DNA from: Desulfobacteraceae bacterium Eth-SRB2
GTDB lineage: Bacteria; Desulfobacterota; Desulfobacteria; Desulfobacterales; UBA11574
DNA: 64,000 bases
Assembly: GCA_004193595.1 (NCBI GenBank)
Contig: RPGQ01000006.1
Span: 24,208-88,207, forward strand
Direction of reading: 5' to 3'
Shown here one piece after another: positions 1-9,314 of this stretch. Each line of letters starts with the position of its first letter. Position 1 is the first letter of the stretch. Position numbers and translations under genes: made by a program. The notes under the pieces were generated by a model that was not told where the DNA came from, did no database searches, and saw only the letters and a list, made by a program, of their open reading frames with translations.

Positions 1-453
1 CTCACGTATTTCCGCCGTGAGGTCGTGGGTATGATCTTTCAATCCTTCAATTTGATGCCCACTTTAAACGTGCTGGAAAATGCCTGTCTTCCGGGATTGC
101 TGGCGGGAAAATCTTCAGAACGGATGAAATCCAAAGCCACCGAATTGTTAGAATGGTTGGGACTGGGAACCCGACGGAACCATTTGCCGGCCCAGCTCTC
201 CGGCGGAGAAATGCAACGCACTGCAATTGCCAGGGCGCTGATCAATGATCCGGATATCATCTTGGCGGATGAGCCCACAGGAAATCTGGACAGTCGCAAC
301 GGTCAAATTGTGGTTGAATTACTTGCGGATTTAAATCGTGAATGGAACCGAACCGTGATTATTGCCACCCACAGCAATCTCGCAGACTTACTGGCAACCC
401 TGACCATCTGTCTGAAAGACGGAATGATTACCGATCAAACATGCGACATTTAG
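1..453 (+). CDS. ABC transporter ATP-binding protein, LolD/MacB type (5' end cut by window)
   Basis: The reading frame is open from base 1, so the Walker A end lies outside the window. The visible 150 codons hold the Q-loop (FQSFNL), the ABC signature [15 protein letters not shown], the Walker [11 protein letters not shown] and the H-loop ATHS. This is the pattern of the LolD/MacB/FtsE class, which powers FtsX-like permeases rather than channel-type importers. The stop overlaps the start of the permease gene by 13 bp, so the two are translationally coupled. Together with the lipocalin-like gene downstream it resembles the AttE-AttF-AttH arrangement known in other proteobacteria. The transported substrate cannot be told from sequence. 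Confidence 0.93.
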   Translation, partial: LTYFRREVVGMIFQSFNLMPTLNVLENACLPGLLAGKSSERMKSKATELLEWLGLGTRRNHLPAQLSGGEMQRTAIARALINDPDIILADEPTGNLDSRNGQIVVELLADLNREWNRTVIIATHSNLADLLATLTICLKDGMITDQTCDI

Positions 454-3029
454 TCTTTTTTTTTCGCTTTTTTATTTGGTTCAGTTTGCGAAACCTGCGC
501 AAGCATTTGGGTCGTGCGTTGACGGTACTTCTGGGGATCGCCCTGGGCGCCGCTGTTTTCACCAGTGTGCGACTTTCCATCCATGCTGCTCTTCATTCCT
601 TCACCCGAAGTATGGAAGTGATCTCCGGCCAGGCAGACCGGGTAGTTGTCCAACCGGGGGGACGAGTCCCTGAAGAATGGGTGTCCAAACTCATCCGGCT
701 TCCCATTGTCCAGGAAGCTTCACCCATTCTAACCACATATGTCAGGTTTTCCGAAAAGAACGCCGAACCTTTTCTGTTGATCGGTTTTGATCCTATCTTG
801 GATCGAAGCTTTCGCAAATGGCAGACTTCCGGATACACCGGTGAAGATGCCGGAAGCCGGCTTGAATTGCTCAAAAGACCGTATACCGTAATTGTCGGAA
901 AATCTTTGGCCGAAAAATACGAATGCCATCGCGGCGATGTACGGACCATCGAGCATTCCCGTCAAACCGCCACCTTTACCGTTGTCGGAATTTTGTCCCC
1001 CAGCGGGTTGGCCTTGGCTGAAGGGGGGATGATCGCCTTAACCGATATTGCCACCTTTCAGGAGTTTACACAAATTTACGGATCCGTGGATCGCATTGAT
1101 GTAAAGCTTGAGCCCAAGGCCACAAACAAGGATCTCGAAAAAATCCAAAAAATACTGCCTGAAAATATCTTATTGGGTTCACCCTCTGCCGCAAAAGAGA
1201 GCGGACAGGAAATGATTCGCGCCTATCATCTCAATCTTTCGATTTTAAGCTTTGCCTCATTGTTTGTGGGTATGTTTCTGGTATACAGCCTGGTGGCACT
1301 GAACGCCTCTTCTCGTCGTCACGAACTGGCCGTGTTACGCGCTACCGGGGCATCGCCCTACCTGTTGTTTATCGTGTTTTTGACCGAAGGAGCGCTGTTT
1401 GGTGTGATCGGATGGTTAACGGCACTTCCGATAAGCACGCTTTTGGTCAAGTATCTGTTGCAGGGTGTCAGCCAGACCATTTCCACATTGTTTGTGAGAG
1501 TTCAGGTAAACACACTCTTTCTGAGTCCGTGGGAAATTATATTGAGTTTCAGCATCACGGTTTTTACCTCGGGGATTGCCGCCTTGCAGCCGGCCCGGGA
1601 GGCCATGCAAGTATCCCCCAACGAGGCACTCGAAATATCCCGGCATGGCATGCAACTTAAAAAATCTCCTTATACACTTGCACTGGGAGGAATAGGGTGC
1701 CTTTTTCTGGTGATGCCCTTGTGCCTGATTCCAAAAATTTTGAATACGCCTTTGCCGGGGTATTTTGCCATGCTATTTCTGTTTGGCGGGTTTTCCCTTT
1801 TCGCCCCCTGGGGTCTTAAACAAATGGGGAAGGTTCTGTCACCGACGCTCCATAGATTTGCCGGGATTCCTGCCTATCTTGCCGGTAGATATATACGGGA
1901 CAGCGGGACCCGAACCTCGGTGTCTGTAGGCGCACTCATTACTGCCGTGGCATTATTTGCATCTTTGGTCATCATGATTTTCAGCTTTCGACAAACGGTT
2001 ACGTTGTGGGCCGGTCAAACGGTGAGCGGTGATTTGTTTGTCACCACTAAAATGGGAGATATCAACCAGTTTCGCTATCCCATGCCCCGGTCTGTTGTGA
2101 AAGGACTCCAGAAATTCAAAGACCGGGTGGACATGGTTCCCAGCCGCCGGTATTTTTTGAGCTACAACAAATTTCCATATGAATTCGATGTGCTGGATAT
2201 CGACACTTTTTTATGTTATGGAGACTTCGTCTGGTTGAAGGGTGATCCAGATCAGGTGCGAATGTTTCTCAAGCACGGGAAGGGGGTTGTTGTTTCTGAA
2301 GTATTCTCCAATCGAACCGGATTGACGATTGGCGACCGGTTCCGTGACCGAATCGGATCATCGCTGGTTGATCTTCCGGTGTTGGGAATTATTCGGGACT
2401 ACCGGTCTCGGGGTGGCGTGGTCTTTTATTCTCTGTCCCATTTCAGGACGCGCTATCATGACGTCCAATGGGGAGGATGTCGTATCTTTTTCAAAGATCG
2501 CACCCAGGACCTGGAAGCGATGGTCGTTTTACTGCAAAATGAATTCACGCGACGCTGGGGAGACACCGTGGAAATCATCAGCGGCAATAAGTTGCGAAAC
2601 ACCATTTTAAGGGTCTTTGATGAAACCTTTGCCATAACTACCGTTCTTTTACTTATTGCATTGGCCATTGCCGCTTTAGGCATTGCCACGACACTGACGG
2701 TACAGGTACTAGAGCGATCAAAGCAATTAAATACGCTATATGCCGTCGGCGCCAGCGTTGGGCAAATTCGGTCCATGATTCTTTGGGAAGCGGCCTTTAT
2801 GGTCGTTGCCGGAGAATTGGCGGGGATGGTTTGTGGATTTATTCTGTCCTATATTTTGATATACGTCATCAATAGGCAATCTTTTGGCTGGACATTTCTT
2901 TATGGAGTGGACTGGGGGACACTGGCACTGTCATTGCCGTTGATTATAGTAACTGCGCTGGCTGCCGCTTACCCGGCGATCAAAATGGTATTTCGAGAAC
3001 CACCGGCTGTGCTCTTGAGGGAGAATTAA
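441..3029 (+). CDS. FtsX-like ABC permease (AttF/MacB-like, large)
   Basis: A membrane protein of 862 residues from the ATG at 441. I chose that start because it overlaps the upstream ATPase by 13 bp and opens directly into a basic, hydrophobic first segment (RALTVLLGIALGAAVFTS). The layout is that of long FtsX-domain permeases: one transmembrane helix, an extracytoplasmic domain, a group of helices with the motif SSRRHELAVLRATGASP, a second extracytoplasmic domain, and a C-terminal helix group with LERSKQLNTLYAVGAS. The two related AVLRATGAS/TLYAVGAS segments indicate an internal duplication of the FtsX domain, so one chain may replace a permease dimer. The role is probably mechanotransmission or lipid/lipoprotein handling in the envelope, coupled to the ATPase before it. 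Confidence 0.9.
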   Translation: MRHLVFFFRFFIWFSLRNLRKHLGRALTVLLGIALGAAVFTSVRLSIHAALHSFTRSMEVISGQADRVVVQPGGRVPEEWVSKLIRLPIVQEASPILTTYVRFSEKNAEPFLLIGFDPILDRSFRKWQTSGYTGEDAGSRLELLKRPYTVIVGKSLAEKYECHRGDVRTIEHSRQTATFTVVGILSPSGLALAEGGMIALTDIATFQEFTQIYGSVDRIDVKLEPKATNKDLEKIQKILPENILLGSPSAAKESGQEMIRAYHLNLSILSFASLFVGMFLVYSLVALNASSRRHELAVLRATGASPYLLFIVFLTEGALFGVIGWLTALPISTLLVKYLLQGVSQTISTLFVRVQVNTLFLSPWEIILSFSITVFTSGIAALQPAREAMQVSPNEALEISRHGMQLKKSPYTLALGGIGCLFLVMPLCLIPKILNTPLPGYFAMLFLFGGFSLFAPWGLKQMGKVLSPTLHRFAGIPAYLAGRYIRDSGTRTSVSVGALITAVALFASLVIMIFSFRQTVTLWAGQTVSGDLFVTTKMGDINQFRYPMPRSVVKGLQKFKDRVDMVPSRRYFLSYNKFPYEFDVLDIDTFLCYGDFVWLKGDPDQVRMFLKHGKGVVVSEVFSNRTGLTIGDRFRDRIGSSLVDLPVLGIIRDYRSRGGVVFYSLSHFRTRYHDVQWGGCRIFFKDRTQDLEAMVVLLQNEFTRRWGDTVEIISGNKLRNTILRVFDETFAITTVLLLIALAIAALGIATTLTVQVLERSKQLNTLYAVGASVGQIRSMILWEAAFMVVAGELAGMVCGFILSYILIYVINRQSFGWTFLYGVDWGTLALSLPLIIVTALAAAYPAIKMVFREPPAVLLREN

Positions 3030-3075
3030 ACGATTTTCGAATTAACTGACTGACTCGGCTTGGGCGCTGAACATA

Positions 3076-4203
3076 ATGGGTTATAAAAAACTTTTGATAG
3101 TTGTATTTTTAGTTTTTGTTTTTACCCATAGGTGGGCATTCGCTGAAAATACAAACGGTTTTCTTTCTGTAACCGGAGCCTGCAATCTTGAATTTCCCAG
3201 GGATCACGCAGCACATCCCGGATATCGGACAGAATGGTGGTATTACACCGGTAATTTGCAATCAGCTTCCGGGAATCGCTATGGATTTCAGCTCACTTTT
3301 TTTCGCAGGAGCATCATTTCCGAAGGAGCAAAGAAGAAGTGGCCTCAACCCGCATCCGCTTGGCGTACCGCTCAGATATATCTGGCCCACGCCGCCATAA
3401 CAGATCTTGATGGGAAACAACATTTGCAGGCTCAACGCATGGGACGAGGGGTGCCGGGTATGGCCGGCGAATCCCGAAATACGGATATTGTTCATATCTT
3501 TCTCAAAAAATGGTCTATCCGAATGGGACCGCAGTTTCACCAGCTCAAGGTAATTTCCGGCGAATTTTCTTTTGATCTCAATTTAACCCCCGTTAAACCG
3601 CCCGTGTTTCATGGACAGGAAGGCTACAGCCGCAAAGGTTCAACACTCGAAAGAGCCAGCTGCTACTATTCATTTACCCGGCTTGAGACCAAAGGACAGC
3701 TGACGGTTTCCGGAAAAACACTTGCCGTTCACGGTCTATCTTGGATGGATCATGAATTTAGCACTGCGCCACTGGAACCCGGACTCGTTGGATGGGACTG
3801 GTTCAGCCTTCAGTTTTCAGATAAAACGGAACTTATGATCTATTTACTTCGCAAAAATGACGGCAGTTTGGGATCGGCCACCAGCGGAACGTATATTCGA
3901 TCCAATGGAAAGACCCGACATTTGCTCAGGAATGATTTTCAAGTAACCGTCACGGGTACTTGGAAAAGCCCGAACTCCAAGGCTGTTTATCCGGCACGCT
4001 GGCGACTGCAGGTTCCGCAGTTGGCCATGGACTTAATCATTATTCCCAATTTGGAAAACCAGGAAATGAAAACTGTTGAGAGTACCGGGATGACTTACTG
4101 GGAAGGAAGTGTATCCGTCCGTGGATTTAAAAAGGGGAGCCCAATTACCGGTCACGGATATGTTGAGCTGACAGGATATGCCAAAGCATTTGATGCACTC
4201 TAA
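3076..4203 (+). CDS. AttH/CrtC-like lipocalin-domain exported protein
   Basis: A 375-residue protein with an N-terminal signal peptide (hydrophobic residues about 5-20, cleavage near WAFA-E). The mature part carries hallmarks of the AttH/carotenoid 1,2-hydratase-like fold of two tandem lipocalin barrels: RTEWWYYTGNL near the N-terminus, a central SWMDHEFST and GWDWFSLQF just after it, and a C-terminal YWEGSVSVRG. It follows the FtsX permease by 46 bp and is probably in the same operon. No carotenoid genes are nearby, so a hydratase role is unlikely. By context it may bind a hydrophobic ligand in the periplasm for the ABC system. The family call is firm; the function is inferred. Confidence 0.88.
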   Translation: MGYKKLLIVVFLVFVFTHRWAFAENTNGFLSVTGACNLEFPRDHAAHPGYRTEWWYYTGNLQSASGNRYGFQLTFFRRSIISEGAKKKWPQPASAWRTAQIYLAHAAITDLDGKQHLQAQRMGRGVPGMAGESRNTDIVHIFLKKWSIRMGPQFHQLKVISGEFSFDLNLTPVKPPVFHGQEGYSRKGSTLERASCYYSFTRLETKGQLTVSGKTLAVHGLSWMDHEFSTAPLEPGLVGWDWFSLQFSDKTELMIYLLRKNDGSLGSATSGTYIRSNGKTRHLLRNDFQVTVTGTWKSPNSKAVYPARWRLQVPQLAMDLIIIPNLENQEMKTVESTGMTYWEGSVSVRGFKKGSPITGHGYVELTGYAKAFDAL

Positions 4204-4221
4204 TAAGATTCGGGAACTTTG

Positions 4222-6498
4222 TTACACTTTTTGTTTAAACTCGCATTCTTTGGTATGACAGGAAAGAAAAGTACCTTGTTTTTTGGTGGTTTTTTCAAGC
4301 AGGAACCTGGCGCCGCAATTGGGGCATTCTTTAGCGACGGGCTTGTCCCATAGGGCAAACGTGCAATCGGGAAAGTTGCTGCAGCCGTAGAATACTTTAC
4401 CCCGTTTGGATTTGCGCTGCACAAGAGTGCCCCCACAGTCTTTCTCAGGACAAGTGACGCCGGTTGATTGTCCGCCGTTGTTAGAGACAACCGAATGAGT
4501 ATTTTTACAATCAGGGTAACCGCTGCAAGCATAAAACGTACCGTATTTCCCCTGTTTTATGAGCATGGGTTTTCCACATTTTTCGCAGACTCTGTCGGAA
4601 GTTTCATCAGAAGACGGTTCAACAGGATGAATTACCCCTTTTTCATCCCGGGTGTAGTTTCGGGTATAGGTACATTTCGGATATTTGCTGCAACCCAGAA
4701 AATGTCCGTTTTTGCCGACCCTGATCGTTAGTGTTGAATTACATTCGGGACAGATCAGATCCGTTGGCATACCCACGGCCTTTAAACTGAGCATGTCTTT
4801 TGAAGCGGTTTCGAGTGCGTTTTGAAAAGAGTCGTAAAAACGCGCTAAGATTTCTAAAGAATTAACCTCTGAAGCTTCTACGCGGTCCAGGTTATCCTCC
4901 ATCTTAGCGGTAAATTCCACATCAAATACTTCGGGGAAGCTTTGCACCAGCAGGTCGTTTACGATAAACCCAAGCTCGCTGGGCTTAAAATAATTTTTAA
5001 CCATATCCACGTATCCCTTTTGCCTGATTGTAGAGAGAATGGCTGAATAAGTGCTGGGGCGTCCGATCCCGTTTTCTTCGAGTTCTTTGACTAAAGATGC
5101 CTCCGAGAACCTTGGGGGCGGCAGGGTAAAATGTTGCTTGGGTTCTAATTTATTAAGTTTCAAGACCATTCCTTCATCAAGTTCGGGAAGATCATCTTTT
5201 GTCTGGCGGCTTTTGCTTTCAATCTCTTCGTCCACAGACATATAAAGTGCCATGAAACCTGGAAACTTAACTGTTGATCCGCTTGCGGTAAACAGGTAGG
5301 AACCGGCTGTTATGGATACCGAGGTTTTATTGATAAGCGCCTGCTTCATTTGGGATGCCACAAAGCGCTCCCAGATAAGCCGGTATAAGGAAAGCTGGTC
5401 TTTGGAAAGATACGGGGTTACTTTTTCAGGGGTATTAAAAACCGATGTGGGCCGTATGGCTTCATGAGCATCTTGAGCCTTTTTACGGTTTTTGAAATAC
5501 CTCGGCTTGTCCAGAGCATATTTTTCTCCGAATCTTTCCCGAATAAGTTTTTGGGCCTCAAAAGCGGCTTCCTCTGCAATTCGTGTGGAATCGGTACGCA
5601 TGTAAGTGATAAGCCCTTCGGGTTCACCGGGTTCAACTTCTATACCTTCGTAAAGCTGCTGTGCGATGATCATGGTCTTTTTGGCTGAGAATCTTAACTT
5701 ACGTATTGATTCCTGCTGGAGTTTGCTGGTAATAAAAGGCGGAAGAGGGTTTCTTTTTGTGGTTTTCTTCTGAACTTTCTCCACTATAAATTTTTCTTCG
5801 GACAGCTCTTTCACAATGGAACTCGATGCCTTTTCGTCGGGAATCTTAATTTTTTCCCCCTTCTTTTTAACCAGCTTTGCCGTAAATGGTGGTGGTGCGT
5901 TGTTCTCAAGGTGAGCCGTTATGGACCAGTACTCTTGGGACTCAAAGGCCTGGATAGACCGTTCCCTTTCACAGATGATCCTTACGGTAACGGACTGTAC
6001 CCGCCCGGCACTGAGTCCGCCTTTTACTTTGCGCCACAATAAGGGAGATACCTGGTATCCCACAAGCCTGTCGAGAATTCTGCGAGCCTGCTGGGCTTCA
6101 TACTTGTTACGGTTGAGATCTTCAGGGGAGGCAATCGCCTTATGAATGGCATTTTTTGTTAGCTCGTGAAAAAGAACTCTGTGGAATCTTCTCCCCTTTT
6201 TTTTGAGGACTTCGGCGGTATGCCATGCGATGGCTTCACCCTCCCTGTCCGGATCAGGCGCAAGATAAATATCATTTGAATCGCCCGCGGCCTGTTTCAA
6301 CGATCTAATGACTTTCTGTTTACCGGGAATATTCGTATATATGGGTTTAAAACCTTTTTCGATATTGATGCCGATTTCTTTTGCCGGAAGGTCCTTTATG
6401 TGACCGACGGTTGCAGCGACATTGTAACTATTACCGAGATATTTTTTTATGGTTCTAATTTTAGTTGGTGATTCTACGACAACAAGCGGTTTGACCAC
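4222..6498 (-). CDS. topA: DNA topoisomerase I (type IA) with four C-terminal zinc ribbons
   Basis: Relaxes negatively supercoiled DNA by a 5'-phosphotyrosyl intermediate. The 758 residues contain the Toprim acidic cluster (VVESPTK at the N-terminus, DPDREGEA at 82-89), the SAGRVQS motif at 163-169 and the active-site Tyr299 in GLITYMRTDS. From about residue 570 there are four Cys4 zinc-ribbon repeats (CPECNSTL, CEKCGKPM, CPEKDCGG, CPNCGARF), each ending in a Gly-Cys-Ser or similar knuckle. The start is GTG at 6498 behind a GAGGA-type ribosome site. It is the last gene of a minus-strand series beginning at yajC, but a 421-bp repeat-bearing gap separates it from dprA. It converges on the lipocalin gene with an 18-bp gap. 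Confidence 0.98.
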   Translation of the reverse strand: MVKPLVVVESPTKIRTIKKYLGNSYNVAATVGHIKDLPAKEIGINIEKGFKPIYTNIPGKQKVIRSLKQAAGDSNDIYLAPDPDREGEAIAWHTAEVLKKKGRRFHRVLFHELTKNAIHKAIASPEDLNRNKYEAQQARRILDRLVGYQVSPLLWRKVKGGLSAGRVQSVTVRIICERERSIQAFESQEYWSITAHLENNAPPPFTAKLVKKKGEKIKIPDEKASSSIVKELSEEKFIVEKVQKKTTKRNPLPPFITSKLQQESIRKLRFSAKKTMIIAQQLYEGIEVEPGEPEGLITYMRTDSTRIAEEAAFEAQKLIRERFGEKYALDKPRYFKNRKKAQDAHEAIRPTSVFNTPEKVTPYLSKDQLSLYRLIWERFVASQMKQALINKTSVSITAGSYLFTASGSTVKFPGFMALYMSVDEEIESKSRQTKDDLPELDEGMVLKLNKLEPKQHFTLPPPRFSEASLVKELEENGIGRPSTYSAILSTIRQKGYVDMVKNYFKPSELGFIVNDLLVQSFPEVFDVEFTAKMEDNLDRVEASEVNSLEILARFYDSFQNALETASKDMLSLKAVGMPTDLICPECNSTLTIRVGKNGHFLGCSKYPKCTYTRNYTRDEKGVIHPVEPSSDETSDRVCEKCGKPMLIKQGKYGTFYACSGYPDCKNTHSVVSNNGGQSTGVTCPEKDCGGTLVQRKSKRGKVFYGCSNFPDCTFALWDKPVAKECPNCGARFLLEKTTKKQGTFLSCHTKECEFKQKV

Positions 6499-6919
6499 AG
6501 TATTTCCTCACTGAATAAGTTTAAACGTATTTGAAATTATATAACTAAATGAATTTACAGGTTTTTAATAAAAATCCCTTTATGGCATTATTCCAATTGG
6601 GGGCGAAGCTTCATAAGCGCTAAGTTATTTTTTAAACATTTACAGGTTAAATTAATTAATGCCGTACGGAATTGTTTTGAAAAATGAATGTCGAACATAT
6701 TAAAAAATGAACGTCCAACATCGAACAGACTGAACATCGAACATCGAACGTCCAACGTTGAACATCGAATAATGATGTCGCTCCGCTCCGCAATTTAATT
6801 TTAATAAATAAATTCTTGCCTTTGTCTTTCATTCAACATTCGATGTTGGACATTCGATGTTTACCCGCCTTCGGCGGCGCCAGAGGCGACCAGGGTTCGA
6901 TGTTCATCTTTTCTTTCCT
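6499..6919. repeat. Intergenic gap with word-repeat palindrome (GAACATCGAAC type)
   Basis: The gap between topA and dprA has no credible gene. From about 6684 to 6770 the plus strand repeats variations of GAACATCGAAC/GAACGTCCAAC. From about 6830 to 6908 the complement words (CATTCGATGTTGGACATTCGATGTT) appear, so the two parts form a long imperfect hairpin. A short GC hairpin, CCGCCTTCGGCGG, sits near 6867. Confidence 0.75.
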
Positions 6920-8029
6920 TTACTCCATCGCTTCCCGGGAAAAGAGTTTTCCCGGGGATTGGTGTACAATACCTTTTAGCTCAAGTTGTAGCAAAATGCT
7001 CGACAGCTTGCCGGGTTTCAAGGAAAGCTTTCTTGCAAGGTCATCGATGTGAACCGGATACGCATCAATGGCTTCAAACACAAGGGATTCCTCGGATGAT
7101 AACTGCGAGACCCTTTCCATAATTTCATTACCGGTTTTATCCTTTTCATGCGGGGTTTCAATAATATATGAGAGTTCTTCCATAATATCCTGGGCATGTT
7201 CAACCAGTTTGGCTCCCTGTTTTATAAGCGTATGTGTCCCGGTGCTTTTAAATGAATGAATGCTTCCCGGGATGGCGAATACTTCCCTGTTTTGCTCTGC
7301 TGCAAGGCGCGCGGTTATCAGTGATCCGCTTCTTTTTGTCGCTTCAACAACCACGGTTCCAAGGGAAATCCCGCTAATTATCCGATTCCTTATCGGGAAA
7401 TTGTGTGGCTCAGGTTCAGTCAACAAAGGAAATTCCGAAATAACGGCGCCATGTTCGGCGATCCTATGAAAAAGCTTGCGGTTTTCCGCCGGGTAAACAA
7501 TCTCCAAGCCGCTTCCCAACACCGCGATGGTATTTCCTTTGCCTGTCAGCGCTCCTTGGTGGGCAGCCGAATCAATACCGATTGCCATGCCGCTGACGAT
7601 CGTCATTTCACGTAAAGCCAAGTCTTTGCAAAGACGACGGGTTGTAGATATGCCGTATTCTGTTGCATTCCTGGAGCCCACAACCGCTATATTTTTAAAG
7701 GAATTCTTAAGACGGCCGAAAACATACAAGAAGGGCGGGGGATCCGGTATTTGAAGTAAAAGGGGCGGATAATCCGCATCCGACATGGTGACAATTTTAT
7801 ACCCTTTTTTCATCACAAGGTCGAAATCCTTCTTGACCGGATCAGGAATTTTGTGATGCTTTATTGCGGTGACAAGACGAGGAGTTATGCCTTTTACCTC
7901 AAAAAAATCCTTTCCGGAAGCTTTAAAAACATTCTCGGGTGAATTGAAACACTCTATTAGCCGCTTGAAAAGGTGATTTCCTATTCCCGGAACACTTTTC
8001 AGAACAAACCATGACAGAATGTTTTCCAC
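6920..8029 (-). CDS. dprA: DNA-processing protein DprA
   Basis: Loads RecA on incoming single-stranded DNA during natural transformation and is widely kept in non-competent bacteria. The 369-residue protein has an N-terminal helix-hairpin-helix/SAM-like part (VPGIGNHLFKRLI), the extended Rossmann fold with VVGSRNATEYG, SGMAIGIDSAAH, GSGLEIVYPAEN and FPIRNRIISG, and a C-terminal winged-helix part (LSSEESLVFEAIDAYPVHID onward). It starts at a GTG placed directly after the secF stop with no spacing, which implies coupled translation. The GGAAG in the secF tail serves as ribosome site. Confidence 0.96.
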   Translation of the reverse strand: MENILSWFVLKSVPGIGNHLFKRLIECFNSPENVFKASGKDFFEVKGITPRLVTAIKHHKIPDPVKKDFDLVMKKGYKIVTMSDADYPPLLLQIPDPPPFLYVFGRLKNSFKNIAVVGSRNATEYGISTTRRLCKDLALREMTIVSGMAIGIDSAAHQGALTGKGNTIAVLGSGLEIVYPAENRKLFHRIAEHGAVISEFPLLTEPEPHNFPIRNRIISGISLGTVVVEATKRSGSLITARLAAEQNREVFAIPGSIHSFKSTGTHTLIKQGAKLVEHAQDIMEELSYIIETPHEKDKTGNEIMERVSQLSSEESLVFEAIDAYPVHIDDLARKLSLKPGKLSSILLQLELKGIVHQSPGKLFSREAME

Positions 8030-9070
8030 TTATTTCTTTCTTCCGCGACCCTGCCATGCAAGGAGTATGGGGCTTGCAACGTAAACCGATGAGTAGGTGC
8101 CGATAACAACGCCGATTATCATTGCAAATGCAAAGTCATGAATAATTCCGCCTCCCAGCACAAACAGAGCAACAACCACGACAATGGTGGTTAAAGAGGT
8201 CAGTATGGTTCGGCTGAGCGTCTCATTTACACTTCTGTTAATTATGAATTCCAGGGGATTTTTGTGATATTTTCTCGAATTTTCCCGGATTCTGTCAAAA
8301 ACAATGATGGTGTCATTTAATGAATATCCGATGATGGTGAGAAGAGCCGCGATAATCGGAAGGGTAAATTCCTTGCCAAAAATAGAAAATATCCCAACGG
8401 TTATGGTGACATCATGGATAAGAGCTACAATAGCCCCCATAGCGTATTTCAGTTCGAGAAACCAGAAAAGTAAAAGTGTTACGATCAATGCGGCTGCGAT
8501 AAGATAAGGAACGCTGACATGAAAAACAGAAAGGAGATATACCGCACCCATGAGTGCACCGGCCATCACTCCGCTGAGAACCCATTTTAACTCAAAACGG
8601 CCGGATATGTATATGGTAATAAAGAGCAGGGCGTAAAACATGGCAAAAAGCGCTTTTTCCCGTAAGTCTTTGCCCACCTGAGGTCCCACCATTTCAACAC
8701 GGCGAATGTTGACCTCATTCCCTGTTGAGGCTTCCAGTGCTTTCTGCACTTTTGAAGAAAATCCCTCTGAGGTCATGATGGATCTGTCCGTTCGGATAAG
8801 ATATTCATTATCTTCCTGATCTCCGAACTGTTGAACTGAAGATTTGCCTAAATCTATGGTGGAAAGACCCGATTTTATGTTATTCAGGCTTGCCGTGGCG
8901 CTAAACTTTACCTGTATCAATGTGCCGCCGGCAAAATCGATGCCGTATCTGGGCCCTTTATGAATTAAGAGAGAGGCAATACTGACAAGGAGCATGGCCA
9001 GGGATATGAAGAAAGCAATTTTTCTCTTACTGACAAAATTAATGTTAATATCAGGTTTTATAAACTGCAT
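8030..9070 (-). CDS. secF: Protein translocase subunit SecF
   Basis: Partner of SecD in the inner-membrane complex that uses the proton gradient to pull proteins out of SecYEG. The 346 residues begin with a basic tail and a first transmembrane helix (FFISLAMLLVSIASLLI), then the periplasmic domain with GIDFAGGTLIQVKF, then five further helices with the family motif IIGYSLNDTIIVFDRIREN near residue 250. It lies 244 bp downstream of secD, and the dprA start abuts its stop. The gap to secD carries a hairpin repeat rather than a gene. Confidence 0.98.
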   Translation of the reverse strand: MQFIKPDININFVSKRKIAFFISLAMLLVSIASLLIHKGPRYGIDFAGGTLIQVKFSATASLNNIKSGLSTIDLGKSSVQQFGDQEDNEYLIRTDRSIMTSEGFSSKVQKALEASTGNEVNIRRVEMVGPQVGKDLREKALFAMFYALLFITIYISGRFELKWVLSGVMAGALMGAVYLLSVFHVSVPYLIAAALIVTLLLFWFLELKYAMGAIVALIHDVTITVGIFSIFGKEFTLPIIAALLTIIGYSLNDTIIVFDRIRENSRKYHKNPLEFIINRSVNETLSRTILTSLTTIVVVVALFVLGGGIIHDFAFAMIIGVVIGTYSSVYVASPILLAWQGRGRKK

Positions 9071-9162
9071 TGATGGTGTCCCCTATGATTATGTTGTTAT
9101 GCTTTATATGGTTATAAATGGTATTTTTAATTAAGTACATTTTATGTAATTCGCTGCCAGGG

Positions 9163-9246
9163 CACTGGAGTAGTGGAGTATTGGGTGACTGAGGTTGCAA
9201 GAGACATTTAACCCATTACTCCAGCACTCCAATACTCCATTATTCC
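9163..9246. repeat. Word-repeat palindrome between secD and secF (GGAGTATTGG type)
   Basis: The left arm reads ACTGGAGTAGTGGAGTATTG; the right arm reads its complement in repeated form (CTCCAGCACTCCAATACTCC). An imperfect hairpin of about 84 bp fills much of the secD-secF gap. It has the same design as the palindromes at 20784 and 57372. Confidence 0.75.
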
Positions 9247-9314
9247 GTTTCCTTTTGAAATTGCTATTTCATCCAAATGATATAATATTCCAATTAAAAT
9301 AGGTTAAGGTATAA

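Noticed and set aside
6690..6770. Spaced word repeats that could suggest a CRISPR array
   Set aside because: The words are short, irregularly spaced and degenerate, there are no unique spacers of even length, and the complement occurs on the other arm; it is a hairpin.
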